A DNA stretch of 64,000 nt from Okapia johnstoni (GCA_024291935.2 CM044315.1:55340385-55404384); one strand, 5' to 3'. Positions 23,871 through 36,744 are shown, counted from the stretch's first letter. Made by a program: numbers and translations. Notes: generated by a model not told the origin, from the sequence alone.

Positions 23871-25284
23871 CAATTCATTTCAATGGGTGTTGTGAGGTTG
23901 AAACAAATGTTTCTAGGTTCATTAAGTGTCACAGACTCATTCAGAGAATTCGCTTTTTAATATTAATTGAGCTATTTCTTGATATGGAACATTACGGTAG
24001 GCATGATGCCAGGAGAGGCAAGAATAGAGGGGTTTGAATGGAAGGAAAAGATACAATCTCAGTTGTAGAGAACTTGCTTCTTCCATTGTTAGAAGAGCCA
24101 AAAAAATTTTTATATTGTATTTGTTAAAGTGATTATGGCTATCTGGCTTACATCTTGGATGGTTCAGACAGGGAATCAGACAGTTACGTTACTACATGTA
24201 TGTGGGACTTTTCCAATCCACATGAAGTTCAGAAGAATCACAATATTTCATTTAGAAAAGTTTTGTGGCTGTTTCATGTGTGTGATTAGAAGAAGAGCTG
24301 AGGAAATAAAGGAGGATACTATTCCATTTAATTGCAGAGTACAGATCTGATAATGCTTTGAAATGTAAATGCATATAATCTACATTTATGCATTTGATAT
24401 TTTGAATATATATAATATAAATACAAAAGACAATTTGAAGAACAAATCCTGTTACTAAATTAATGAAGCTTTAAAATATGTTGTCAAATTTGGCTACATA
24501 TACATTTTATATAAATACAGACTATCATGGATTATAATAAAAGATGTCCAATTTTGAGGAAATTGCAACTTAACTGAATGGTTTATTAAGTAAAAATGAA
24601 GTTAAAAAGAAAACAATCTACAAAAGAAAAGATACTCTGAAAATTTTATGCTTCAAGAATACATAATTCATTGATTTCAAACTTTAGCTGATTTGAAGTA
24701 TAAGGGGTCATTTTACTATAGTAATATTATTTCCAGAAGGTATCCTTCCTTATTTTAATTCCAGTTAACATCTGTGCCACAAAATGTTTTTAAATTGCTC
24801 CTTTGCATGATTTAGACATGAAAAGATGGAGGGTTAATGAACATAATATTTGCAGTTCTAACAAAAAGTAGAGCTCGGCAATTACAGCTTATCAATTTAC
24901 TGTAAAACATACTCAGTTTCTGGATTTCATCCTCTTGTTCCTTTCTGAATTTATCTTTGATTTCCTTCTGGTAAATGTTTTGCTAAGTGGCTAAATTATG
25001 AATGTTTATGCCATAGAAAATTTCCAGAGGGTGCTGTAATTCTCCATGAATTTAATTGTATTCTTATTATTCAAAGCTTTATATTTAAAAACTAGTTTCT
25101 GAGAAGGTTTGGCCACAAAATTGGTGGGATTAGCCAATAAGAAGGACAGCATGACTCTTCTTAGAATCCAAAGGAGAAAATGGGATTAGAGATTTGTTAT
25201 GATTTCAAATTGATTTAAACTCCCTTTCAAGGGACAAACATTTAAAAGGCCAGTACACATATATCTTATGTATTAGATATACAT

Positions 25285-25475
25285 TGCTGCTGTGCTTAGT
25301 CACTCAGTCATGTCTGACTCTTTGTGACCCCATGGACTGTAGCCTGCCAGGCACCTCTGTCCAGGGGGATTCTCCAAGCAAGAATACTGGAGTGGGTTGC
25401 CATGTCCTCCTCCAGGGGATCTTCCCAACCCAGAGATCAAACCCAGGTCTCCCACACTGCAGGCGGATTCTTTAC
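25285..25475 (-). mobile_element. Bov-tA SINE
   Basis: CACTCAGTCATGTCTGACTC through GGGGATCTTCCCAACCC to GCAGGCGGATTCTTTAC in reverse orientation. The last bases of the tRNA head (CACTGAGCCACC) are absent. Confidence 0.92.
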
Positions 25476-26685
25476 ATTAATATAGTGTACTTTGAATGTG
25501 TATAACTTTTAGGACGAAGGAAAATGAAAATATACCGCAATCACTAGAGTTACTGGACTTCATGTTGTCTAATCCTGAGAGCCAGACATTAAGAGACAAA
25601 ATAGTGGGTATCTTAGATAATTACAATTATGTTTCACATTAGCTACCTGAATTTATTTCCCATTGTAGAATTTTCATCTCATTAAATATTAGGATATATT
25701 TACGGCTGAGTATACTGTATAATCAATACTACATTGACTGTATGCCAAGTCATTTGAAAGATTTTCCTTTCTATCAAAAATCTGAACTACAGACCTTTAA
25801 TCCTTAGAGAGTTCTAATGAAAATTTTACACTGCACTTTTTAAATGTGAGAAAGTTTGATGTCTCAGTGGCTTTTATTATAGTATAAAAATAGGTAATTT
25901 CGGACATGTCTACTTCCTGGGCAGAAACTTAGTTACAAATCCCTATTACATTGTTTACATTGCTTGGCATGATATTTTGTACATCATCAACATTGAATGC
26001 ATATTTTCCAAATCAGTAAATAGCAAATGTGATGAACAGGTTGCTATCAGTAAAATTTGCTTCAGTAGAATCAGCATGGTATAATGGAAGAAGCTCAAAT
26101 AAATGATTTAGCCTCTGTCAACAATAGATACCTTGCAGGGTGGTTGTGTGCTATATATGACATAATATGGGTACCTAATTGATGCTATTTTTACTTTATT
26201 CAAATTATGGAAGTTAGAGCCAGCTTAATGAACTTAATTTGTCTTTATTGTTTTTTTGTGTTTTATTTAGTACATAAAATCATTTTTTTGATTTGCAAAA
26301 AGTATTTACTCAATCTCTAATTAGTTATCTGTGTTGATCTATACAGATTATGAACAAAGCAAATGGATAAAGATATGCAGTGAAATTCTGGCATATAAAA
26401 CAATACACATTTAAATAATTATTTTTGGTTGTCTTCTAACCAAAAAGTATTATAAAAAATGTTTTCAAATGTATTTTATCATTCTCTGAACACTAAGCAT
26501 TACATAATACTGAACCCACTCACCACCTACCCCCCTGCCCACCTTTCCCCAATCCTCTCTGATGCTTTGATTTTCAATCACCAAAAGAGATCAACTATAG
26601 AAAATGTTAACAGATTTAGCTTTGTTGGGAAATGCCTTAGTGAAATTTCCAAATACTTTATTTCTTTAAGGGTCCTATACTTCAT

Positions 26686-27262
26686 GCAGATGGTGACTGC
26701 AGCCATGAAATTAAAAAGATGCTTACTCCTTGCAAGAAAAGCTATGACCAACCTGGATGGCGTATTAAAAAGCAGAGACATTACTTTGCCAATAAAGGTC
26801 CATCTAGTCAGAGCTATGGTTTTTCCAGTAGAAATGTATGGATGTGAGAGTTGGACTATAAAGAAAGCTGAGGGCTGAAAAATTGATGCCTTTGAACTGT
26901 GGTGTTGGAGAAGACTCTTGAGAGTCCCTTGGACTGCAAGAAGATCCAACCAGTCCATCCTAAAGGGTATCAGTCCTGAATATTCATTGGAAGGACTGAT
27001 GCTGAAGCTGAAACTCCAATCCTTTGGCCACCTGATGCAAAGAACTGATTCATTTGAAAAGACCCTGATGCTGGGAAAGATTGAAGGAGAGAGGAGAAGG
27101 GGACGACAGAGGATGAGATAGTTGGATAGCATCACCGATTCAATGGATATGAGTTTGAGCAAACTCTGGGAGTTGGTGATGGACAGGGAGGCCTGGGGTG
27201 CTGCAGTCCATGGGGTCGCAAAGAGTCAGACATGACTGAGTGACTGAATTGACTGACTGACT
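26686..27262 (+). pseudogene. BovB LINE, 5'-truncated; C-terminal coding remnant after the RT
   Basis: Starts GCAGATGGTGACTGCAGCC and ends in ACTGAGTGACTGAATTGACTG. It retains the BovB region downstream of the reverse transcriptase: readable pieces include RDITLPIKVHLV, MYGCESWTIKKAE, RRSNQSILKGI and [11 protein letters not shown]. In-frame stops (just after the KKAE piece, and before WIAS) and frame changes break it. The endonuclease and RT domains are missing, so it is a dead retroposed fragment lying in the LRRC7 intron on the opposite strand. Confidence 0.93.
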
Positions 27263-27322
27263 TCGTTTTAACCATAACAAAATGTCTCCTCTTTACTTTT
27301 TGTGGCCTTTTTGGGGAAGAAA

Positions 27323-27439
27323 TTGTAAAGAATTCAGAGAAATAAATATTCTCTAACCCATTCTTAGTGACTCATGATAATAATTATGAATGTGAACAAT
27401 TTGGAATAAAGCCAATTAGTTGCTTCTATGAAAGACATT
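27323..27439 (+). repeat. 117-bp segment duplicated from or with 21055-21171 (copy 2)
   Basis: About 94 percent identical to copy 1 by eye. It begins 60 bp after the 3' end of the BovB fragment ending at 27262. The 60-bp gap has no match near copy 1. Confidence 0.9.
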
Positions 27440-28363
27440 TTCCTAAGTGTATTCTGTGGAAATAGCTAATTGATGTTGCTGGTCAAGATGGCTGTATGGT
27501 TAAGTATGTCGGGAAATGTAAGATTTTTCAGGTTCTTAATATGCTTAGCACATTGTGAAATTCTGAAACAAAGGATAGACTCTGAAGTGGCTCTGAAACT
27601 TATTTGAGTAAGGAACTCTTTTAAAAAAATATTTTAAAAGATTCCACTGGGAAACAGCATTCTAAATTGAATAGTACTTTTTGAATTTTGTTTCTTTCTT
27701 TTAAAAGATGTTTCTCTTTCTTCCTGGCCAGCAAAGCTGTTGGTTATGACTTCTTGCTTCCTACAATGTGCCTGGATCCAGAGGCTTTCCCCTCGATGGT
27801 CTGGAAAACTAGACCAAAGACTCCAAGTAAGTCTCTCTTATGAGTAAAAGGCATGAGATTTAGTGCATGGAATTCGTGACAATAATATGGCTTCTCGAAA
27901 GAACTTTGTTTGAGGTTGTTGAGTAAGTAAACTCTGAGTAAGATAATACTGTTAGCAGCTAACTACACCTACTGGTCATTAAAAGAGGCATGAAACTTCC
28001 CCTCAGACATGGAAGGTTTGACTCAGTGACTGTATATAGATATAGCACTGTATATCTGTATACAACTGACCAAGGCATTCATGGACATTAATGTCATTTA
28101 GATTTATGGGAAATCTAAACTTTCTTTTTCCATTTTGAACCTTGAAAGCTGTAACTCATCATCCTATCCTAACCCCCATTCTCACTCCAAGCCATGTCCA
28201 TGTTGGAATTCTCCAACTCAGTGAGAAAGTATAAAATCAGAGGGCTTTCTTTCTTCATGCTTGGGATCTCTCTCCTCTCTCATTGTACTCCACACTCACC
28301 CGTTCTGGCATAAGGCTCTCACCTCTGCTCCTGAAGACAGACGCCAGTCTAGCCCATGGGTAT

Positions 28364-28497
28364 TCTTCCCCTGGAGAAGGAAATGGCAACCCACTCCAGG
28401 ATTCTTGCCTGGAGAATTCCACAGACAGAGGAGCCTGGCGGGCTACAGTCCACAGGGTCTCAAAGAGCTGGACGTGGTTGAGAGACTAACGCTCACT
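28364..28497 (+). mobile_element. Bov-A monomer / headless Bov-tA
   Basis: CTGGAGAAGGAAATGGCAAC through CTTGCCTGGAGAATTCC to CTCAAAGAGCTGGACGTGG. The tRNA head is absent. Confidence 0.88.
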
Positions 28498-30989
28498 TTT
28501 ATTCTTCCTTCCACTCATCCTCTTTTCTCCTCTCTGTTAAACCTCGAATAACTCCTGCTTCATCAAGATACCATATGCCCTGACCCAAACAGCTTACCAA
28601 TAACTAGTGAAACTTGACAGATATATTTGTTGAGAGTGGTTTTTCAACTTGTCTGTATGAATTGTAGGGACAAGGTGTCTCAAGTTTAGAAAAAAAGGGA
28701 TATATCTGGTTTGTTTGAATTATCATCTCTTTGATTACTCTAGATTGGTATCTCTGAGAGACAGCCATAGACCAGGAATATACTTTGGATTACAAATTTC
28801 GAATCTATTAAAATTTTGGAAAAGTAGAACTAGATATCATAAACTAATTATAAATCATTTAATTTCTCTGCTCCTGATGAAGTTAGGCTCTTGTCTTGGG
28901 AAGGTGAGAGGGCAGGTGAATGAAGAGGATAGGAATCGACTACTGTGATAGACTAGGGTACAATATACTTACAAGTGGCCTACAACTGTGAGTCATGTTA
29001 TCAAGTACAATACATTTTTTTTGCAGTCTATTCATCTTTTGAACAGAGTAACAGTAATTAATGGATTTTCTATATTTAAATATATTTTAAATTGTAAAAT
29101 GTATAATTAGGTTGGCTTTTTTAACTGGAAAGAATATTATAAAAAAGAAACTTGATGTTAAACCAACAAAACTGCCACTTCAAAAATGGTCAAATATTGG
29201 CAAGTTCACATGGTTCAATTGAAAGACATTTTTTATGATCCATGCGCTTTCCCTTTATCTCTCTCACTCTTTCATAATTCGACTTTACAGAAGATGAAGC
29301 TGTGAGGGGTCAGTTCCCCTAGCAGAGTGCTCTTTCCTCATGCTACACTGTCTTAAAGCAAAATGACTTACTAAACTTTAGCCAGTCATTTGAATATTCT
29401 CATGAATTATAGTATCTATTCTAGGAAAATGAATAGTAAATGACAGAATAATCATGTGACTATGTTTTAATTAACATCATTCCTTAATGCACACATTTTC
29501 ATGTAACTCAAATAACATGCTCATAATACAACAGCGGAATAAGAGAGTTGTGGGTAAAAAGAGTTACAGAAAAAGAAAGAGATAGCTCTTATATAATAAA
29601 TTCTGGGTTTGGGGGAGGTTTGGGAAAGGTACATCTCTTGCCATTTTATATATCTTTTGCTACTTGCTACTGATTTAGATCAAACCCCAAACTGCCCTCA
29701 CATTAAAGAGGAGCTCATTCATTAACTTTATTCCTTTCTTTTACCTTGCTTTTCCAGGTTGTATGCTTTCATTAAGATTTATAAATAAATTTGCTCCAGT
29801 GAGGATATATTCTAATGATCTTGAAGTGACAGATTACTCAATGTTATAAGCTCATTTTTATCCCAGTGTTCTTTAAACTAAGAGCTACAGTATCATTAAG
29901 AGATAAAAATATAATTTTCTCTCTTAACATCTGATGTTGGAATGATTCCAGTTTAGAATTAGTCACTTTTATTTCCTTCAGAAAATATAATTGGCCACTT
30001 GTGCTTTTTAACTAGCATGAATGAAACTGTAAATGCAGCAATTTATTTGATGAAGGTCTATGTACATTTTTCTTTTACTGAAAATGGACTTTGATTTTAT
30101 TGTACTAGATACAAATGAGTTCTACAGCAAAAATAAAATGTTACATCCTTGAGACTCCTCTGTGGAGAGAATAGACAATCCAGGGGCAGCTCTTCTGACT
30201 TTGATTCCACTTTTAATTCTTTTTTACTTCTTGTGTCAAGAATTAATTTCTCTGTGCACTTTGTGTTGCTGTATACTTCTCAGGGACTAGAACCACTTAC
30301 TAAATCCTCATTTCCCCACATGAAACCATTCTAGAATTTCACAGCCAGGAGCATATTCGAAACCTGCAACTAGATATCACCTTAATTCGCATTTCCTTCT
30401 GTAGGATATCTATATCTGTATCTCTCTATCTATAGAATATTTTAATATCTATTTAAGTATATTTCTTTTCTCAGTTTGGAGATAAAAATCTTTTGCCCCC
30501 CTCTGTCACAGATGAAGGCAAAATCTCCAAACTTGTTTCATGCTATGGGATACTTCTCTATCCAGCCTGGCATTCTAATAGATCAGAGATCTGAGATGAG
30601 CTGGCTTCATTTTTTGCAGACTCTGACATTTGAAATAATTTGTTCAAAATTCAGTAGAGGAAAAGAACTAGGTATGTGCTTTGTTAAATAGCACCATGTA
30701 CTAAATGTTAGGTAGTTACATTGTGAGTTTATTCATAGCTGTTTTCCATGGAAATTGATAAAATTATTGAACAGTTGAATTTTTGAGTTAGGGGACCTCA
30801 GCTGTAGTATGAACCATAGTTCATTTTACATATAATGAGTGTGAGTTCTATAGAGATGGTATAAAATGCTGAAGACCAAAGGGCTAGCTATGCAATTAAA
30901 AAATAGAGGACTTTTATAATTAAATGGTAAAGAAAATATTTAGCTTTTATGTGTCTCTTTTGTTTCAATGTCTTAACTCAAAAGATCAT

Positions 30990-31460
30990 CTACCGGTTTG
31001 GTCTTTTTTTTTGCATAACATAACACAGTTTTATATATAAAATGTACATGTATAATCACACAATATAGGTACCAAGAGATGAACAGGTGGATACAAAAGT
31101 GTTCATAAAACTCACTCTTATGTAATCTACTTCTGCCACTCAACAACATATCACTAACCTCTCTGTATAGATAAATAAAAATTTGGTTTGAATGATGGCT
31201 CTTAAAAATCTATATACAGTGTTTCACTAAAGAAATGCCTTGTCGTAAGCTACTTAACCTTCTTCATATTAACTGGATAGTCAGGGTGTTTTCTGTTTGC
31301 TATTATTATAAACAGCACTTTGATAGTCATCCCTGTACAAGCGTGTTTGAAAATCCGTTGGTTTGGTCTTCTGTCTGCATGAAATTGACATGGACCTTTT
31401 GGGTGCTATTTCTACTGTGACATTGCCAGAGGTTGGAGTAATTCATAGTCTTCAGATAAT
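30990..31460 (-). mobile_element. L1M/HAL1-type LINE fragment
   Basis: In reverse orientation it resembles the end of an old L1 ORF2: TTAACTGGATAGTCAGGGTG, TTTGCTATTATTATAAACAG, CATCCCTGTACAAGCG and ATTGCCAGAGG. It is heavily mutated. Confidence 0.65.
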
Positions 31461-32082
31461 TATCATTTTTGAAAACTTAAGTTTTCATGATCTTGCTAGT
31501 TAGTTTTGAATATTTGTGAGAATAAGATTCCAAGACAATTTATCTATATAGAGTTTTTACTTTTCTGCAATTCTTTGACAGAGTTCAGTAAATAGAAGGT
31601 AGAGGATCACTTCTGAGCTGAGTCGAATGGGGTCTTTCTATTTTGGTAACTATCTGAGCAGGGAAAGTAGAGAGAAATAACCATGTATGTCATACTATTA
31701 AAACAGTAACAAGATTATTGTTGAGAAATTAAATATGAACCAGTCCCTTCTCCCTCATTTAAAGTTACATCAATACCTGATTTGGGTGCTTCATTCTTCT
31801 TACTTATACTTGATAACTATGCATAGATTCTTGTATATATCAATTCTTACATTCCCAAAGTAACACCATTCATTTAAACAAATATGCAGAACACGTGCCA
31901 TGTACCAGGTACTGAGAATATAGGATTCTACCAGGCTGAATTGGTTTCTGATCTGTCTCTCAACCCCAAAACAGTAAAGGCAAATAAGAAATGTAATAAA
32001 AACTTGTTTTCAATCATTTAATTCAAGTCACTCATTTGTTTCAATATTGGCCTTGGAAAGCAGTGCTTTGTATCTGTCTTAC

Positions 32083-32157
32083 CTGAAGGATTTTATCACC
32101 AGGCTGTAGCAGGTTGGATGCTGGTCCATCAGGTTGAACCCTAGTAACAAAGATACC
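32083..32157 (-). CDS. LRRC7: LRRC7 coding exon: central PDZ segment (penultimate exon)
   Basis: This minus-strand 75-nt exon has an acceptor CTTATAG and a donor GTAAGA. It reads 25 codons in phase 0: [17 protein letters not shown] followed by QPGDKILQ. These are strands C and D of a PDZ domain, including the GD-x-I-L turn that precedes the conserved NG of the next exon. The ASN within DGPASNLL and the L in KILQ separate it from ERBIN, which I recall as having ASK and KIIQ. The exon is symmetrical (phase 0-0, 25 codons), so skipping it would keep the reading frame but remove the middle of the PDZ fold. Introns of 22.8 kb (upstream) and 11.3 kb (downstream) flank it. No lesion is visible. Confidence 0.95.
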
Positions 32158-33307
32158 CTATAAGTCAGAAGTAACAGAGGTTAGGATTCTATTTTCAAGA
32201 CCTAGACCTACTTAAAAACTTTTTCACTTACATAGAAAACAGTGAAAACATTAAAAATAGTTTACACACATAAGGTTCAAAGATTATTATGGTATTTTAA
32301 GCAAGGCACCTCTAAGTCAAGTTTAAGGAAAATGACATTTCTATTTGCATAAAAAGCTCATATTGTTTTTAAAGTGCACTTATGATTTATAAGTTAAATT
32401 CATGGCATATTCTTAATTTCTTCCTTAAATAATTTCATATATGGTACTAAATCATTTTTTGTGTAACTTCTGAAGTTGTCTAAAGTTGTTCCTCATTGAA
32501 AATGTCTATTTGACAGGTTGTAAATTCAATATACACTTTAAAAACCTTACTAGAATTACATATAATACTGGTTTATTTTAATGAATATTACTTCATATGT
32601 TACTGAGAATTTTAAAGTAAAATGAACAAATTAAACATAAGAAAATTCCAACACAAATATTAAATACAAAGTTTGCATCTACATAGTTACAAAATTCCTA
32701 AATTGGTTTAGTTTAAAAAAAAGTCAAATTACCAGTGATAAGAGAACAGACTGTATGGCTTCAAAACCTTTATACCATGAAATTTTTGCACCTTGTTTTA
32801 TGTCCCTGGATATGTTCCAGTGTCTCTGGGTTTATGATCTACAGGAACTTGGATAGAACTTATCACCTGCTGTTGTGTGAAAATTGTATAAATCTTAATT
32901 ATGTTAAATTGGTTCATAGTGCTTTTCAAGCCTACTTGTGTCCTTCTACTCTTCTGTCTATTCATTTTATTAATTTTTGAGAGTTTGATATTGAAACTTC
33001 AACTAAAAATCTTAATTTACTTTAAAAATTATTGTAATATATAGTAGAACTATATGTAACTTTGCTCTGTATTTTTCAAGTTTTCTGTAAATGTTTTATC
33101 ATATACTCATAATTTAAAAAATTAAAAAAATTAGACAGACTTTATCCAGTCAAGGGAAAAAAATAGTTTTATTTATCACATACACAAAGCAAACATTTAT
33201 TGCATTTTACCACATGTGAGGCCCTGATCACATGGACCACAGCCTTGTCTAACTCAATGAAACTATGAGCCATGTTGTGTAGGGCCACCTAAAATGGACG
33301 GGTCATA

Positions 33308-36300
33308 GTGGAGAGTTCTGACAAAACACAGTCCACTGGAAAAGGGAATGGAAAACCACTTCAGTATTCCTGCCTTGAGCATCCCATGAACAGTATGAAA
33401 AGGCAAAAAGATAGGACACTGAAAGATGAACTCCCTAGGTCATTAGGTGCCCAATATGCCTTCTGGAGAACTAGCTCCAGAAAGACTGAAGAGACAGAGC
33501 CAAAGCAAAAACAACACCCAGTTTGGGATGTGGCTGGTGATGAAAGTAAAGTCCGATGCTGTAAAGAGCAATATTGCATAGGAACCTGGAATGTTAGGTC
33601 CATGAATGAGGTAAACTGGAAGTGCTCAAACAGGAGATAGCAAGACTGAACATGGACATTTTAGGAATCAGAGAACTAAAATGGACTGGAATGGGTGAAT
33701 TTAACTCAGATGACCATTATATCTACTACTGTGGGCAAGAATACCTTAGAAGAAATGGAGCAGTCATCATAGCCAACAAAAGAGTCTGAAATGCAGTACT
33801 TGGATGCAATCTCAAAAATGACAGAATGATCTCTGCTCATTTCCAAGGGAAACCATTCAATATCACAGAAATCCAAGTCTATGCCACAACCAGGAATGCT
33901 GAAGAAGCTGACATTGAATGGTTATATGAAGACCTACAAGACTTTCTATAACTCACACCCAAAAAAGATGTAAAAAGATGTCCTTTTCATCATAGGGGAC
34001 CGGAATCCAAAAGTAGGAAGTCAGGAGATACCCGGGTAACAAGCAAATTTGGCCTTGGACTACAAAATGAAGCAGATCAAAGGCTAACAGAGTTTTGCCA
34101 AGAGAATGCACTGGTCATAGCAAACACTTCTTCCAAAACACAAGAAAAGACTCTACACATGGACATCACCAGATGATCAATACCAAAATCAGACTAATTA
34201 TACTCTTTGCAGCCAAAGATGAAGAAGTTCTAAACAGTCAGCAAAAACAAGACCTGGAGCTAACTGTGGCTCATATCATGAACTCCTTATTGCCAAATTA
34301 AGACTGAAATTGAAGAAAGTATGGAAAACCACTAGACCATTCAGGTATGCTGCTGCTGCTGCTGCTAAGTCGTGTCAGTCGTGTCCGACTCTGTGCGACC
34401 CCAGAGATGGCAGCCCACCAGACTCCTCCATCCCTGGGATTCTCCAGGCAAGAACACTGGAGTGGGTTGCCATTTCCTTCTCCAATGCATGAAAGTGAAA
34501 AGTGAAAGTGAAGCCCTTCAGTTGCGTCCGACTCTTGGCGATCCCATGGACTACAGCCTACCAGGCTCCTCCGTCTATGTGATTTTCCAGGCAAGAGTAC
34601 TGGAGTGAGTCGCCAAGTGCCTTCTCAGATTCAGGTATGACCTAAATCAAATCCCTTATGATTATACAGTGGAAGTGACAAATAGGTTCAAGGGATTAGA
34701 TCTTATAGACAGAGTGCCTGAAGAACTATGGACAGAGGTTCATGACATTATACAGGAGGCAGTGATCAAGACCATCCCCAAGAAAAAGAAATGCAAAAAG
34801 GTGAAATGGTGTCTGAGGAGGCCTTACAAATAGCTGAGAAAAGAAAAGATGCAAAAGGCAAAGGAGAGAAGGAAAGATATACCCATTTGAATGCAGAGAT
34901 CCAAAGAATAACAAGGCGAGATAAGAAAGCTTTCCTCAGTGATAAATGCAAAGAAATAGAGGAAAACAATATAATGGGAAAGACTAGAGATCTCTTCAAG
35001 AAAATTAGAGAGACCAAGGGAATGTTTCATGCAAAGGTGGGCACAATAAAGGACAGAAATGGTATGGACCTAACAGAAGCAGAAGATATTAAGAAGAGGT
35101 GGAAAGAATATACAGAAGAACTATACAAAAAAGATCTTCATGACCCGGATAACCATGATGATGTGATCACTCACCTATAGCCAGACATCCTGGAATGTGA
35201 AGTCAAGTGGGCCTTAGGAAGCATCACTCCGAACAAAGCTAGTGGAGGTGATGGAATTCCAGTTGAGCTATTTCAAATCCTAATAGATGATGCTGTAAAA
35301 AGCAGCACTCAATATGCCAGCAAATTTGGAAAACTCATCAGTGGCCACAGGACTGGAAAAGGTCAGTTGTCATTCCAGTTCAAAAGAAAGATAATGCCAA
35401 AGAATGTTCAAACTACCACACAATTGCACTCATCTCACATGCCAGCAAAGTAGCACTCAAAATTCTCCAAGTCAGGCTTCAACAATATGTGAACTATGAA
35501 CTTCTAGATGTTCGAGCTGGATTTAGAAAAGACAGAGCAACCAGAGATCAAATTGCCAACATCTGTTGGATCATTGAAAAAGAATGAGAGTTCCAGAAAA
35601 ACATCTACTTCTGCTTTATTGACTATGCCAAAGCCTTCGAATGTGTGGTTCACAACAAACTGTGGAAAATTCTTACAGAGATGGGAATACCAGATCTCCT
35701 GTCCTGCCTCCAGAGAAATCTGTATGCAGGTCAAGAAGCAACAGTTAGAACTGGACATAGAACAACAGACTGGTTCCAAGTCAGGAACGGAGTACATCAA
35801 AAGTGCATATTATCATCCTGCTTATTTAACTTATATGCTGAGTACATCATGCGAAATGCCGGGCTGGATGAAGCACAAGCTGGAATCAAGATTGCTGGGA
35901 GAAATATCAATAACCTCAGATATGCAGATGACACCACCCTTATGGCAGAAAGCGAAGAACTAAAGAGCCTCTTGATGAAAGTGAAAGAGGAGAGTGAAAA
36001 AGTTGGCTTAAAACTCAACACTCTGAAAACTAAAACCATGCATCTGGTCCCATCACTCCATAGCAAATAGATAGGGAAACTTTGGAAACAGTGAGAGACT
36101 TTATTTTGGGGGGCTCCAAAATCACTGCTGATGGTGACTGCAGCCATGAAATTGAAAGATGCTTACTCCTTGGAAGAAAAGTTATGACCAACCTAGACAT
36201 CATATTATAAAGCAGAGACATTACTTTGCCAATAAAGGTCCATCTAGTCAAAGCTACGGTTTTTCCAGTAGTCATGGATGGATGTGAGAGTTGGACCATA

Positions 36301-36690
36301 AAGGAAGCTGAGAACTGAAAAATTGATGCTTTTGAACTATCGTTTTGGAGAAGACTCTTGAGAATCCTTTGGACGCAAGGAGATCCAACCAGTCCATCCT
36401 AAGGAAATCAGTTCTGAATATTCATTGGAAGGACTGATGCTGAAGCTGACACTTCAATACTTTGGCACCTGATGCAAAGAACTGACTCACTGGAAAAGAC
36501 CTTGATGCTGGAAAAGATTGAGAGCTGGAGGAAAAGGGGACAATAGAGTATGAGACGGTTGGATGGCATCACTGACTCGATGGGCATGAGTTTGAGTAAG
36601 CTCCGGGAATTGGTGATGGACAGGGAAGCCTGGGGTGCTGCAGTCCATCAGGTCGCAAAGAGTTGGAGACGACTGAGCGAATGAACTGAA
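33308..36690 (+). pseudogene. BovB endonuclease-reverse transcriptase ORF, inactivated
   Basis: Order of domains seen: an N-terminal AP-endonuclease start (GTWNVRSMNE near 33580), continuing with recognisable but stop-broken sequence to about 34300; a lysine-rich linker readable at 34791-35180 (RDKKAFLSDKCKEIEENN, EDIKKRWKEYTEELYKK); the reverse transcriptase (FIDYAKAFE near 35615; the catalytic YADD box at 35921-35932; LFNLYAEYIMRNAG); then the C-terminal region to about 36690. Breaks include stops near 33638, 33787, 33949, 35178 and 35585, several frame changes, and the nested Bov-A2 between endonuclease and RT. It cannot make an enzyme as it stands. RTE-type proteins work in cis by target-primed reverse transcription, and their machinery is thought to mobilise Bov-tA and Bov-A2. 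Confidence 0.93.
34350..34628 (-). mobile_element. Bov-A2 SINE nested in BovB
   Basis: Reverse-orientation Bov-A2 starting GCTGCTGCTGCTGCTGC (its tail) with the linker GAAAGTGAAAAGTGAAAGTG in the middle. A perfect 11-bp target-site duplication ATTCAGGTATG flanks it at 34339-34349 and 34629-34639. Confidence 0.97.
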
Positions 36691-36744
36691 CTGAGCTGAG
36701 GCCTGATTGCTGGTATTATAAAGATATATAGAATATAATTTTTT

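Larger units (their letters stand above)
20794..32082 (-). other. LRRC7: LRRC7 last intron (11.3 kb) and its contents
   Basis: This intron lies between the penultimate and terminal exons. Repeats listed separately take up parts of it. The non-repeat stretches (about 21.5-22.4, 23.9-25.3, 25.5-26.7, 27.4-28.4, 28.5-31.0 and 31.5-32.1 kb) are AT-rich and show no convincing coding exon on the LRRC7 strand. Around 22190-22740 the sequence resembles an old interspersed repeat I cannot name. At 26070-26210 there is a weak MIR-like stretch. The plus strand carries one exon-like segment at 27732-27826, described under findings. Confidence 0.85.
33229..36696 (+). mobile_element. Nearly full-length BovB LINE with target-site duplications
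   Basis: About 3.18 kb of BovB once the nested SINE is removed, close to the usual 3.2 kb. It starts at CACATGGACCACAGCC and ends at GAACTGAACTGAGC. Target-site duplications TGAGGCCCTGAT (33217-33228) and TGAGGCCTGAT (36697-36707) flank it and differ by one C. It lies antisense to LRRC7 in the 22.8-kb intron. A Bov-A2 has landed inside it at 34350-34628. Confidence 0.95.

Noticed and set aside
26578..27162. 194-codon minus-strand frame
   Set aside because: It is the antisense of a BovB fragment plus flanking DNA; the real coding remnant is on the plus strand.
29100..29180. Possible second mariner MITE (AATTAGGTTGGC ... AAACCAACAAAA)
   Set aside because: The arms pair only over about a dozen bases and the middle does not fold; too weak to call.
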